Part shown: positions 45,401 through 57,400 of the stretch, piece by piece
How the letters are laid out: every line of letters starts with the position of its first letter
How positions within the stretch are numbered: the first letter of the stretch is position 1
Source: Pelecanus crispus
Lineage: Eukaryota > Chordata > Aves > Pelecaniformes > Pelecanidae
NCBI RefSeq assembly: GCF_030463565.1
Contig: NC_134656.1
Location: forward strand, 935,001-999,000
Length of the DNA stretch: 64,000 nucleotides
Direction of reading: 5' to 3'
Notes under the pieces: model-generated
What the model was told of the DNA's origin: nothing
The model's input: only the letters and a program-made list of their open reading frames with translations
The model's database searches: none
Position numbers and translations under genes: made by a program

Positions 45401-48400
45401 TTACAGCTGATCATTTTTTTCTGAGGAACAGAAATTTCCTTAGAACAAAACACAACTGGTAGGAAATTAGAAAGGCACCTTAGAGAGAAAAGAGCAGCAG
45501 AGTGCTCAGCGAAAACACAACCCCGAGTTTGCTAATCTCAAAACAGGTATGTGACGGCACTTTTGCGCATGCAGCAGAGGGAACCACCAAGGGCTTACAG
45601 TAAGGGCGAGGGACGGCAGATTGCCGCAGAGATAGCGCTGCCGGGCATGGGCCGGGGAATCCGTGGTCGCGCTGCGGGGCGGCTCGCTCCGGCACGGGAC
45701 CGGGGAACCCTGATCCTGATCTGGCTGGGGGACGGCGGCCGTGCCCCGCTGCCGGCGGGCAGCAGGAGGGCAGGCAGCGCGAGGGATGCTGCCTCTCTCT
45801 TGTGCTCAGGGAAGGTGACCTTGAGGGGCAGCTCGATACAGCTGGCCCCAAACCTCCCTTTCAGGTGTCCCGGGGACGAGGGCGACAGCGGCCCTTGCAG
45901 ACAGCGGGAAACTAGAGTTTAACGTGCCGGGAGACTCTGTGCTGGGGAGGGGGGAGATGCTGTGGTTGGGAGATACGGAGACGAGTGCTTTCATGTGGGA
46001 GGCGCGAGAAGAGGCGAGGGCAGAGGGTCTGCTCCCCGGCCAGAGAACAGAGTGCAGCCATTATCAGGCAGGGCTCTGCCGGCAGGAAGCAGCTTTTGAC
46101 TCACAGGAAGCTGAATTCGGCTGGTATCGGCCCCTTGCGCGAAGGCCAGGGCAGCATTTTATCTGCCGTTGAACACAGCAGATGGGGAAGCAGTCGGCGC
46201 TCCCTCCCACCCCGCTCCTGCTCCAGCACCCCCGGCCCCATGGCCCTCCCGCGTGCCCTCCTCTGAAAGGGGACGCTGCCCTGCGGAGCAGCGAAGCGGG
46301 GGCAGCTTCCCGGGCCCCAGGAGAGCTGCCAGCCGCGCTGGAGTGGGCAAAGATTGCCCCTGCCAGCCGGTGCCAGCGCAGAGCCAGGGCCCTGCAGGCT
46401 GCTGAGCCCAGCCCGGGTGGGTAGCGGCTCCTCCAGCGATGCCCCCCATGAAGTAAAAAAACTGGTTGGGTGGCCGAGCCCAGAGAGTAGTGGTGAATGG
46501 AGTTAAGTGCAGCTGGCGGCTGGTCACGAGCGGTGTTCCCCAGGGCTCCATTTTGGGGCCAGCCTTGTTTAATCTCTTTATCGATGATCTGGATGAGGGG
46601 ATCGAGCGCACCCTCAGTGAGTTTGCAGATGACACCTAGCTGGGTGGGAGTGTCGATCTGCTGGAGGGTAGGATGGCCCTGCAGAGGGACCTGGACAGGC
46701 TGGACCCATGGGCCGAGGCCAGCTGTGTGAGGTTCAACAAGGCCAAGTGCCGGGTCCTGCACTTGGGTCACAACAACCCCATGCAGCGCTGCAGGCTGGG
46801 GGAAGAGTGGCTGGAAAGCTGCCTGGCCGAAAAGGACCTGGGGGTGTTGGTCGACAGCGGCTGAACATGAGCCAGCAGTGTGCCCAGGTGGCCAAGAAGG
46901 CCAACAGCATCCTGGCTTGTGTCAGGAATAGTGTGGCCAGCAGGAGCAGGGAGGTGATTGTCCCCCTGTGCTCGGCGCTGGCGAGGCCGCACCTGGAATG
47001 CTGTGTCCAGTTTTGGGCCCCTCACTACAAGAAGGACATTGGGGTGCTGGAGCGTGTCCAGAGAAGGGCAGCGGAGCTGGGGAAGGGTCTGGAGCACAGG
47101 GCTGGTGGGGAGCGGCTGAGGGAGCTGGGGGTGTTCAGCCTGGAGAAGAGGAGGCTGAGGGGAGCCCTCATCGCTCTCTACAACTGCCTGAAAGGAGGGG
47201 GCAGGGAGGGGGTGTTGGGCTCTTCTCCCAAGTAGTTAGCGATAGGACGAGAGGAAATGGGCTCAAGCTGCGCCAGGGGAGTTTTAGGTTGGAAATTAGG
47301 AAAAATTTCTTTACGGAAAGGGTGGTCAAGCATTGGACCAGGCTGCCCAGAGACGTGGTGGGGTCCCCATCCCTGGAAGTGTTCAACAAACGGGCAGAGG
47401 TGGCACTTGGGGACATGGTTCAGTCTGGTCTGCCCTTGACTGGTTTAGAGTGGACTTGGTAGTGTAGGTTAATGGTTGGACTGGATGATCTTAAAGGGCT
47501 TTTCCAACCTAAACGATTCTAGGACTCTAGGATTCTATGATTCTAAGTCGGTTTGAAGAGGAGCTGGGAGCACTCAGACTTTGGGGAGCCGGCTCCCTGG
47601 CTTGCAGCTCACACGAAATCCTCCCAGATTCTCCCAAAGCAGAGAGCCCGAGGTGGGGACGGGCTTGCGGGGACGGGGAGCGCTTTGCACGGAGCCCGCC
47701 GCGCATCCCTCGGCCCTCTGGCCTGCCGGGGTCTGGCTTCTCTCGGGGCGGTGGCAGCTCGCCGGGGCTTAGGCCTGCTGCCCCGCAGAGCACCCAGGGC
47801 CCGTCGGCGCTGCGGTTTCGCCGCGGACCCCTCCGGTGCTGGGTTTTCACGCACGGGCCGGGCGGCCGAGGAATGGCGGCAGGGGCCTGCGGGGAGCAGA
47901 GGCCGCCGAGGCCGCGTGTGGGTGCCGCTGCCGGGCTCCGGGCAGGGCAGCTCCGTGTGGGAGCCGCGGCAGGGCTGCCGTGGGGGGCTCGGGCGGCGGG
48001 GGGAGCCGCGGGGGGCGGGCGGGGGGGCGGCGGGAGCCCGCCCTGCCCCCGGGGCCTGCCCGCACCCGGGCTCTGCGAGCTGCGGGCCCCCGGTGCCCGC
48101 GGCCGGGGCGTGTGGGGGCCCCGGCCCCGGGTGGGGGCCCCGCCCGCAGCCTGAGGGCCCGGCCCCGGGGCCGGCCGGGGACACCGGGCCGTGAGGAGCG
48201 GCCGGCGGCGGGCCCGGCCCGGCCCGGCCCGGGGGAGCGGATTACCGCCGGCTGCGCGCGGCCCCGCCGGTTGCCATGGTTACCCCGCTACCTGCCGCCG
48301 GGCCTCAGCCCGGGCCGGGGGGGCCGCGCCTCCGCTCCGCTCCCCTCCGCCCCCGGCCCCGCCGCAGATGGCACCGCCGCGCCCGGCCGGCCCCGAGGAG

Positions 48401-51400
48401 CCGGGCAGCGGGCGGGTCTGGCCGCGGAGGACGGGGGGGAGAGGGCGGGAAGGGGGAGCCCGCCGCCGGCCCCGGGGGGGGGGGGGGGGGCGACGAGCGT
48501 GGCCCGGGCGGCGGGAGGGCGGGCAGGGCGAGGGGGGCTGCCGAGAACAAAGGTGCCGGGGCAGGGGCTCGGCGGGCGAGCGGCGCGGCCGGTCCCCGCG
48601 CCTCGCCCCGGGGCATCTCCCCCGCCTGAAATGGCCGTCGCCCCCCGTTGCTGCTCGCCGGCCCCCGCTCCCCGGCTGCGGGGCGGCGAGGCGAGCCCGG
48701 GCCCGCAGCAGCCGCCCCCCGGCCCGGCTCTCGGCTATAAATAGCGCCCGCTTGGCCCGGCAGCGGGAGGTGGCGGGGGGCTGCAGCGGGAGGTGGCGGG
48801 GGGCTGCAGCGGGGCGGCTGCGCAGCAGAGCGGGCGCCGGGGGCTCGGCGGGGCCCGGGGCGCTGGGGCCGGGGCGGGGGGGGCCGCTGCAGGGAGGCCC
48901 TGGGGCTCCCGAGGTGCGAGGAGGAGGAGGAGGAGGAGGCAGGCGAAGAAACGTGGGGCTGGAGGGAGATGGGGAGAACAAAGGACACTGGGGAGGAGAG
49001 AGACCTGATGGGGAACCTGGAGGAGAGGAGGTGAAGGAGAGAGCGAGCCTTACGGATGCGCAGAGCGAGCATTAGGGATGCACAGAGCGAGCGTTCCAGA
49101 TGCTGGGAAGGTGGAGAGGAGGCAGGAGAAGGGGAGCGAGACCTGCGGGACGGGGCACACGGGGTGGAAAGGGAGGAGAAGCAGGGAAGAGGGGGAGATG
49201 AACCAGTGCCGGGCAAACGGAGGGGATGCTGGGGTGGCTGCAAGGTGGCAAAGGGACTCCCTCGCCTCAGCACCTGAAATGCTCCCGGCTTCCCAGCGCT
49301 TCTCTCAAGGCTGAGCTTTGCTCCTTTTATGCATTTTGGGGGCAGGTGGCTTCCAGTAAAGCCCCAACACCAGGAGGGGGTAAAAGCATCCCTTATTCCC
49401 AAGTGAATTTTTATTGCTTTTTAAACCTAAGGGTTTTTAAGCCATTCTGAGATATTATGGGCTCTGACTCATGCCTTGAATACTCGTGAGCAATGCTGGG
49501 TGTGGAAGGAGGAACAAGAGGGGCGTGGGCCCTCTGAGAGGTAGTCTATAGCGCGTGTGTCCTCTTAAATCCTAAGTCAACATTTGGTTATATTGCCAGG
49601 TATAAACCTCTGTAATCCTAGAAGCACTGACTTGATACAGCTTCTTATATCCAGTGGCTTTGATACCGCATGCATCTCACCTGCTTCCCAGAGCTAAGTA
49701 ATCACCACGGGGAGAGAAGTCACAAGGCTGATGAGGGGATGGAGAGACGCGAGGAGGCAGGGGAGGGCGGCTGCGGGGAACGGGATGGCGAGGAGGCAGC
49801 GCCGGCACCCAGCCGGGGTGGAGAGGAAGGCAGCGCCGGATGAGCAGAGAGGCTGTAGCGATGCCCACACCCTGAGGTTACCTTAACTGCATTTGTTCTG
49901 AAACCGAGGAGGAAATAGGGAACCGCTGGCCGTGCAGGGAGGAGAGTATTAGTAGGCTGGGATGGCCCTGGAAATAGTGATTTGCGTAGGGGGTTGGTTA
50001 CAACCTTAATTTTGAGGGCTCTGCTTGTTTCATCTGACTGTGCTTTTTCTCCTGATGCATTTTCCTTTGTCCTGTCTCTGTAATTATCCTCATTTCAACC
50101 CTGCTCCGAGGATTATTGGTCAGTAGGAAGCCTCCTAATGCCCGCTCCCTCTTGGCAGGGCAATACCCATGCCCTCGATTAAAGTGAAACTCCCCAAACG
50201 GTGACAGAAGAAATTAGATCTATATTGCTCAAAGACACTCCCTCGGGCGAAGTTTCCCGACCCCCACCACGGCAGCGCTGCCACCCTGCCCCTTGTGTTC
50301 GTTCTCAATATTCTCTTTGTTACAGCCACCTTTACATACGGCTCAGGGCTCCCCGGGGAAGGCGGAGGTGGTTTGTGTTGGAAAATCCTCGTGCCCGCGT
50401 CCCGGGTGAGCACACCGACGTGTCCCACTGCAGTCCGTGCCCGGGACAGGCAGCCTCTGTTCCGAAACGGGGGTGAGGAGCCAACTTCGATAGGCAGCAC
50501 TTTACACGGGAAGACTGCTTCCCCATGACGTTGGGTAGGCTTTAGCAGAAGGCGGTCCCTCTAAATGATTGATTTTTGAGAGTCCCTTGACTGGCAGCTT
50601 AAGAAGAGCATTTATTCAATCTATAGGCCGTATAAGCTACACAGAGCCCAACCACTAATAAAAAATAAAGGTTGGGAGATTGGGAGTTCCCTTTGCATGC
50701 AGACCTCTGCCAGCCTCTGCCCGCACTTGCAGATGCGTGAATGCACGTGAAAAAAGCTGGTTTGCAGGTCATTTGGATGTGCAGGTTGCTGCTCACCAGC
50801 CTGGTGCGTACCGGCTGGACGGCATCCATGCATACCTTTTCGGAAAGCAGGCCTCAAAGGGAGGTAGCGTGTGTATATATATGTATGTATATGTGTATAG
50901 AATATATATTTTTATACATATATACAGCTGGCTATGCGACAATGGCATTTTTTCAAGGAAAAAGCTAAGCGGCCTCCCGAAGCCCGGCCCTTTTTCAGTA
51001 CCCCCAGCCATTAGAGCAGCCACCGACTACCTCCCATTAGCACTCCCGCTCTGGTGCTTTGTGCCGGCGCGCTGTTAGCAGCTGTCGGGTACCAAGGGCT
51101 GCCTCCCCTTCCCGCGGCACACCCTGCCAGCGTGAGCTGACACCGTTGGTGCCAGTCAGCTCGGAGGAGCGCTGCTCCCCACACTTCCCACTCCCACCAG
51201 TCTGTCACCACTGCCGTGTGGCAGAATTACTGCCTCCTGCTCTCCAGCACATCCTAACACACAAAGAGCTGTGCTGCTGCTGCCAGCGCTCAGCTGCTCT
51301 GCGTATGCGAGAAAGGGAGGGTGCCTTGGAAAGGTCAGCGCAGGGAAGGAGGGCGATTCTGTCTCCTTCCTTTAGGGGCCGTATCCTGGCATCACAGCGA

Positions 51401-54400
51401 AACCGTGTTCTGCCGGCTGATCCGTGTCCCCGGGGACTGCAGCTGGCGAGGGTGCCCCACATTGTGGGGCTTCCCAGGATGGTTTAGTACCATGTGCAGG
51501 GCCAAAGAGCTTCCTCTGCCTCTTCCCCGCCTAGCGAAATCATCCCAAATTATGAAAACTGAATTTCTCAATTGGTTGTGACTCCACTCTGGACTCTTCC
51601 CTTGTTTTTGTTCCTGGCCGAATTTCACTGGCAGCTTTAGCAGCACAACAGCAGCAGCCACCACTGCCCTGGCTACAGCAGGATCCTCCCTGGAGCACTG
51701 TTTAATTTATCCCCCGCATCCCCCGTGCCCAAAGCAGCCCGGGGCTGGAGCACCGCCACTCTGCCCCCTCCAACTGCATCAGCCCTGGGCCGATCTTGTC
51801 ACCCCTGTCACCCATCGCTGACACTAACTCAACTTGCCTGCACTGTTGTAGGGGGCAGATGGACTGTCGGAGCCCGAGGGCATCTCTCTGAAACGCGTGG
51901 CTGTGGTGGAAGATTTCTTTGACATCATATACTCGATGCATGTGGAGAGCTCGTCGGAGCCAGGCAAAGCACCCAAACATGCCGGGCAGAAGAAAACCTA
52001 CCGAGCGGTGAGAGTCCCCCTTGGCGTGCCCCGGGCAGCGAGGGGACGGGAGCAAAGGGGCAGAGGGGCCGCGGGAGTGGGCATCCCACGGGGACGGGAG
52101 GGCAGGCAGAAGCGGAGCTGCTGGCGGGAGGCAGAGGCGAAGGAGAGTCCTGTTCGCCTGTGCGGGGAGGCAGGAGAAAGGAGTCGCTTAAAGGCAGAGC
52201 AGCTGTGCTCAGGGGATGGGAAACCAGGCTGCAGGGGCTGCACAGCGGTACGGCTGCTCGGAGAGGAAAGACCAAGTGAATCGTACAAAGGCGACTGAAC
52301 ATGTCTGGCAGGGGAAAAAAAAGAAAAAGAGAAATGCTCGGTGCTACTGATGGGCGAGGGGATGTTTGCCCAGTCCTCTACGTGCTCTGCTCCGTGCTAT
52401 CTGCCTCCCGGCCTCCCTTGGCCGCAGGGCAATGTCTCGCGTGGGCCTTGAAGGGCAGGAGCAGCCAAAAAGGGGACCGGAGCACGGCCGGAGCCCGCCC
52501 CTCTGCCCTGGCCGAGGGGATGCTCTCACCCGCCCATCCCGGGTTTCCTCCGTTACAAAATGGAGGCAGGCACCGAGCTGAGTCTCGTCAGGTGCTCCAT
52601 GGATGCTGAAAACCAGCTCTATCCATCCTGAAACCACTCTAGTTAGGTCAGGAATAATTTAGCTTGAAGTGTGCTTCTCCAGGGAGCTTGCTGTTTCTCC
52701 TGACTCTGCACAGCCCTTCGATGCAAACATTTGGGCTCTCCTTTTACAAGAAGAGCTGAATTTACTGTCCAAAACAGAGCTACTCCCTCGAATCCCACAG
52801 CCCTAAGGACCAGGTCGCTTAGAGACAGAAGTGGCTGGCTGGCAGCTCGCGTCTCTGGTGTATGCATCATCTTGGGGAGGTCTGTGCAGGCTGCCCTGGT
52901 CTCTGCGATGATGCCTGAGATTATGCAGGGCTCGGTGCGCTGCCAGAGCCAGCTCAGGGGTGGAGCCTGTCCTGCCTGTCCTGCCTGCGTGTGTCCCCAG
53001 CCCCTCAGTAGCTCTGCGTGCTGGCGGTGCCGGAGGGGCTGCCCTGTGCCCTGCAGCCCCCCGCGCGCGGCGGGAGCCCCCGGGGAGCTGGGCTCTGCGC
53101 TCAGCGCTCCTGGCATCGCTCCGTGCCCCTGCGGCAGAGCGCGGGGCGGGGGGCCGGGGCCCACGCTGAGCCTCCCCGGCCGAGGGCAGGTGACCTCTTT
53201 GTAGTCGGGGGGGGGGGGCAGCCCCACCAGCACGACCACAATTCAAAAACTTTCCGCTCATTTCCCCAGCAGACCGCTCCGACCATCCCCTAATTCCTTC
53301 AATTCAGCTCTCTGGAGGACTAATCTGTGCCCTGCGCAAGCCTCGGGGGAGAAGCCTGGATCCGTCTGTTTTCCCAGGCCTGCTCGCAGCAGTCGGAGCG
53401 CTTCACGCTCCACCCCTCCGTCTCCCTCTTGAGCTGAGATCATCACATTAGCAGCGAGTATCCCCTCCTGACCTGGCAGGACGCTGCTGGCTGGGCTGGC
53501 TGGCCTCGCCCGTGCCCTGTCTCCCTGGAGCGCCTTTGCAGCCGGGTCTGGGAGGTGAAATGCTGCATAGCGTGCCGTGGCTCGGGCGCACAAAGGGACG
53601 CTGCCGGGCGGGCAGCTCGGGAGGCTTCAGCGTCTCCTGCGGTTTCCCTGCCTCTCCCTTTCCCCACCGTTTCTGATTAGAGGCACTGGAGAGTTTGCCC
53701 TTGTCCGTGACCTCCGGAGGGAGGCAATCAGAAAGGGAGTTTGGATGGGAGATAACTCATCAAGGAAGCTGTCTGCTCTGCGGAGCATCAAATCAGCTGA
53801 GAAATAACAACTGTATCACTAAAATTAGCTGAACATTTGCAGCAGAGACTATGGGCTTGCTGGAGCGAAAGAGGCAGGGAAAGCGGGCTCGGCCCCGCCG
53901 GCAGCACGAAGGGGCAGTTCCCTGCCTGCACCGCAAGCCCACGTTTACCACCAGCGATTTTCAGGCCCCTAATTTCAGTGTCTGTGGGAGGCCCCAGTGC
54001 TTGTGCACCCGTAAATATCGCACAGAGAGGCAAAGGCTGAGCTGGGCAGCCGCTCGGTCACAAGAGAGCTCCGTGGGGCTGTAGCGAAATAGAAGGAGAA
54101 TCCCAGGAGGACCGGGCACTGCATCCTCCATTTGAACGCTGGGACGAGGTCCCTGCCTGAACTTTCCACCCATCTGGCATTAGCGTGCGTGTAAAACCTC
54201 GGGCTCTGCTGCCGCTCAGTGGAGATGAATGTCTCTCCCTCCCACCCAACGTCGGGTCACGGGGCTGCTCTAGCCATGATCAAGCAAACCCTCTGCTCTC
54301 TGCCCCATTGCGCTGCTTCTTTGTCATCGTTTTATTCCAAGCTTAAGCATCACCCTTTCCTGCAGGATAGAAAAATGCTTGGAATTTCGGTGCTTTCAAT

Positions 54401-57400
54401 TTTTGTTAACAAACTAAGGTGGGAGGGTGATGCCCGCTGGCCGGAGGGGGGGACCAGGACATCCTGGGCTGTCCTCCTGGCTCGGCCCCCGTCACCAGCC
54501 GTCGCTCGCGAGGTGTCTGGTTGCAGCCCTGCTTCCCGTTATGAGCCCCACTTCTGCCGGGCTCGCGGCCCTGAGGACTGGCACGAACAATTGAATTTCT
54601 GTCTGCTTTATGACCCCACTTGTAAGTGCTGTGACCCCTGCTGGGGTCGCGGCCCCTGGTTTGGGAGCCGCCGTGCTAGGACAAGTCACTTAGACCAAAC
54701 AGGATGGGTGATTAACCGTAGGAACCAACCCCAAAGTAAGAGGTGGGCTCTCCACCTCTTAATGCCTTCCAATTAAGACCAGATGTCTTCCTGGAAGATG
54801 TTTTAGGCAAACCACAGGCTACTGGGCTGCAGGAGAGCCTGGGTGAAGTTCTCCGACTTGAGCTATGCAGAAGGTCAGACTCCATGAGCTGATGGTCTCT
54901 TCTGGCCTTAAAGAAATCTACAGTAAAACTGCCTCATTCCTTCTCCAAACAACCTAGTCTTGATCTTCAGAAATACCGTAAAATTGCTGCTGGCAGGGAT
55001 TAATTGGAATAACAGGACTCTGTGATAGCCGGGCACCTTCTGTGGGTGCTTAGGTCTGGATACAGTGTTTAACTTCAGGCATCCGAGTTTTAAATATTTA
55101 TCCTTAGTTTTTCCTCATCTGTAAAATACAAATATCCCACAAAGGTTCAGGAGACTTAATTCATTACTGTTTGTAAAAATGCTTTCAATTCCCTAGATAA
55201 AATATGTCACAGAAGTGCAAAGTATTATTAACAGTAATTGATTGTCATTGTGGGAAAAAGTGACCTGCCCTTACAAAAGATTAATGGATTCTTCAGGTTA
55301 CTGGTGTGATGGTAATTAACAATGCAAACAGAGCTGACGAGACCTTACTTTCTCATTTGATTCTTACGTGTTCGTAGCTTCGCTCTTCCCAGACTCCAAG
55401 GGGGAATGGAAAGGAGTTTGTGGGAAGGAGTGGCTACGCAGGGAGTCCAAAGGTCTGTTCGATGGTGTCCCGGTGCCTCTGACACACCAGTTACCCTCCC
55501 AAAACGTTCCTCCATCAACAGTCGCTGCGGAGGGAGGGATGCAGGGATCCCGGGAGCGGGCGGACAGGAACGCTGTGTTGCTGTGAGTGGGTGCTCTTGG
55601 CTAGGCTGAGCGAGGTGGGAGGGTGCCCGTGGTCTCCCGTGCCCTCCGCCCGGCTCTCCCTCCGGCGTTCTCCCTCACCCAGGACATACAGCCATCTCCT
55701 TGTTTTCCCAGATCGCAGAGACCTATGCTTTTCTCCCGAGAGAAGCTGTGACCAGGTTCCTGATGAGTTGCACCGAGTGCCAGAAGAGGATGCATTTCAA
55801 CTCCAACGGACTGGAGCCCAAAGGTAAACGCGAATGAACTCTACCAGCAGAGCTGACGCAGCGTTTCGTACCGGCACGGTGTCGCTGACAGCCATCAGGA
55901 TACCACCCCGTCGATGAGATACTTCTTTACCAAATGGTTTTCCTAACCTGTGTTATTTTTCATGCACTTTTATAGCCAAGCTGAAAGAATTGCTTAAATC
56001 TGTTTCATCCACCACTATTTTCAGATTGGAGAGCAGAAGCGGTCTAGCTTTCTTTCCGAGCAGGCAGGCAGTTTCACTTCTGAGTCTACCTTCCTCAGCG
56101 CAACCATACAAAGCCTGGGTCAAAAATACTTCAGATATGTCTGCAATCAACCCATAATTGTGTGGGGGTAGAAACTTAGATTTCTGAAAAAACGTGGCCT
56201 GAAGTTTTTCCTTCAAACTATTGAATTTGTAATGACACTGAACAGGTCTGAATAACTGAAGTTTCTGATAAAGATGTAATTTACAGTAATTAATAGATAG
56301 ACACATCATGATCCTATTTTTGATAACACAAAGTGTTTTGGTAATCAAAGTTATATTACCCCTATGTATACAACCAATTAGCGTGGCCATGGCGGTGGTT
56401 GGCTCGTTATGATTCCTTTGCAAACGGAACCAATCTGCAGCTCCTAGGCCTAAAAGAGATAAGCAGTGCATAAGATGAGACAAGGTGTCCTTCCAGAGTA
56501 AATGGTTACAGTTGATGTTTGTGTGGTTTGTTCCTGAGTTACAAACTTGTTTTCATGACCAAGTGCAACGCATCAAACTGACTCTGAGAGGTTTCACCCA
56601 ACAAAATTGCTTCTTTAAAAAAACATAAGCAAACTGCAGAGAGTTAGACTATTTCAAAACTGTTAAGGCAAACGGGCTCATTTGGCAGCTCTTACCAAGC
56701 AGAGATGCAGAATTAAATGAACAAAGGACCCAACAATAGAAAATTTCTAGTATTAAATACCGATTTCCGACTGTTTACTGCTAGGAGCAGAGGTTCCGTC
56801 CAAGTGGATTATGTGCACCAGCTATCCAAAGCTAGTGACTGAAATGCTTTGTACTTGTTATATTTTTTAGAAACTCTCCCAAATAATCCTATGTGACATT
56901 TATTAGCCTAAGCTCCATTACCGCGGCATTTCCTACTCTGCCGGCTAAGGGCCCGATCCCTCTTTCCAATCAGGTCAAGAGAAGTTTTGGCCTTTGGCCT
57001 CACTGGGAGCAAACCTGACCTTTACACTGGTTGTGCCGCATCCATCACCAGTGACATTCCAAGTCCTGCGGCTGCAGCAGCTGGCTCAGCAGACGGGAAG
57101 GGCAATGGGATGAGAGTCTGGCCAACAAGGATGTCGCCTGTTGGCTTGACCCAAAACGGGACGCTTTACTAGACGCCTGGCACCAGCCGAGCCGTCCGCC
57201 CCGGAGCTCGGGGTCCCTTTTCGGGAGGCAGCACATGAAAAGGGTCGTTGTTCCTTCAGGGGCTCCCTCCTGCCCAGCCGCCATCCCCGCGGCCCCCGTG
57301 CCTCCCCCAGCGACACGGCGCCCGTGTCCGCTCAGAGGACCCCAGGTGCTGCGTATCCTCCCCAGAGCAGTTCTAGCTGTGGAAACCATGACCAGGGCTG

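Larger units (their letters stand above)
47600..49050 (+). promoter_or_regulatory. NOL4L: Intronic CpG island with TATA box, candidate alternative NOL4L promoter
   Basis: A second dense CpG island lies 14 kb into NOL4L intron 1 and about 3 kb upstream of exon 2. On the + strand it contains TATAAATAG at 48736-48744. A 23-bp direct duplication (cagcgggaggtggcgggggg unit) starts about 25 bp downstream, at 48761-48806, where a start site would be expected. A G-run at 48475-48490 and a GGA tract near 48918-48937 are also present. Alternative first exons are known in human NOL4L; use of this island is an inference. No coding first exon with a phase-0 donor was found, so a transcript from here might begin translation downstream. 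Confidence 0.5.
33434..51851 (+). other. NOL4L: NOL4L intron 1 (18.4 kb)
   Basis: The intron begins with a gttagt donor inside the CpG island and ends with a tgttgtag acceptor. The first 1.5 kb is extremely GC-rich. From 34.8 to about 46 kb it is ordinary unique sequence with scattered GC-rich patches (35.9-36.2, 37.2-37.6 and 43.4-44.1 kb). It then carries a CR1 fragment, a second CpG island, and from 49.3 kb a more AT-rich stretch. No additional coding exon was recognised on either strand. Confidence 0.8.

Noticed and set aside
46480-47545. Functional reverse-transcriptase gene
   Set aside because: It is 5'-truncated, with an internal TAG after FADDT and a frameshift near 46860; it is a dead CR1 copy.
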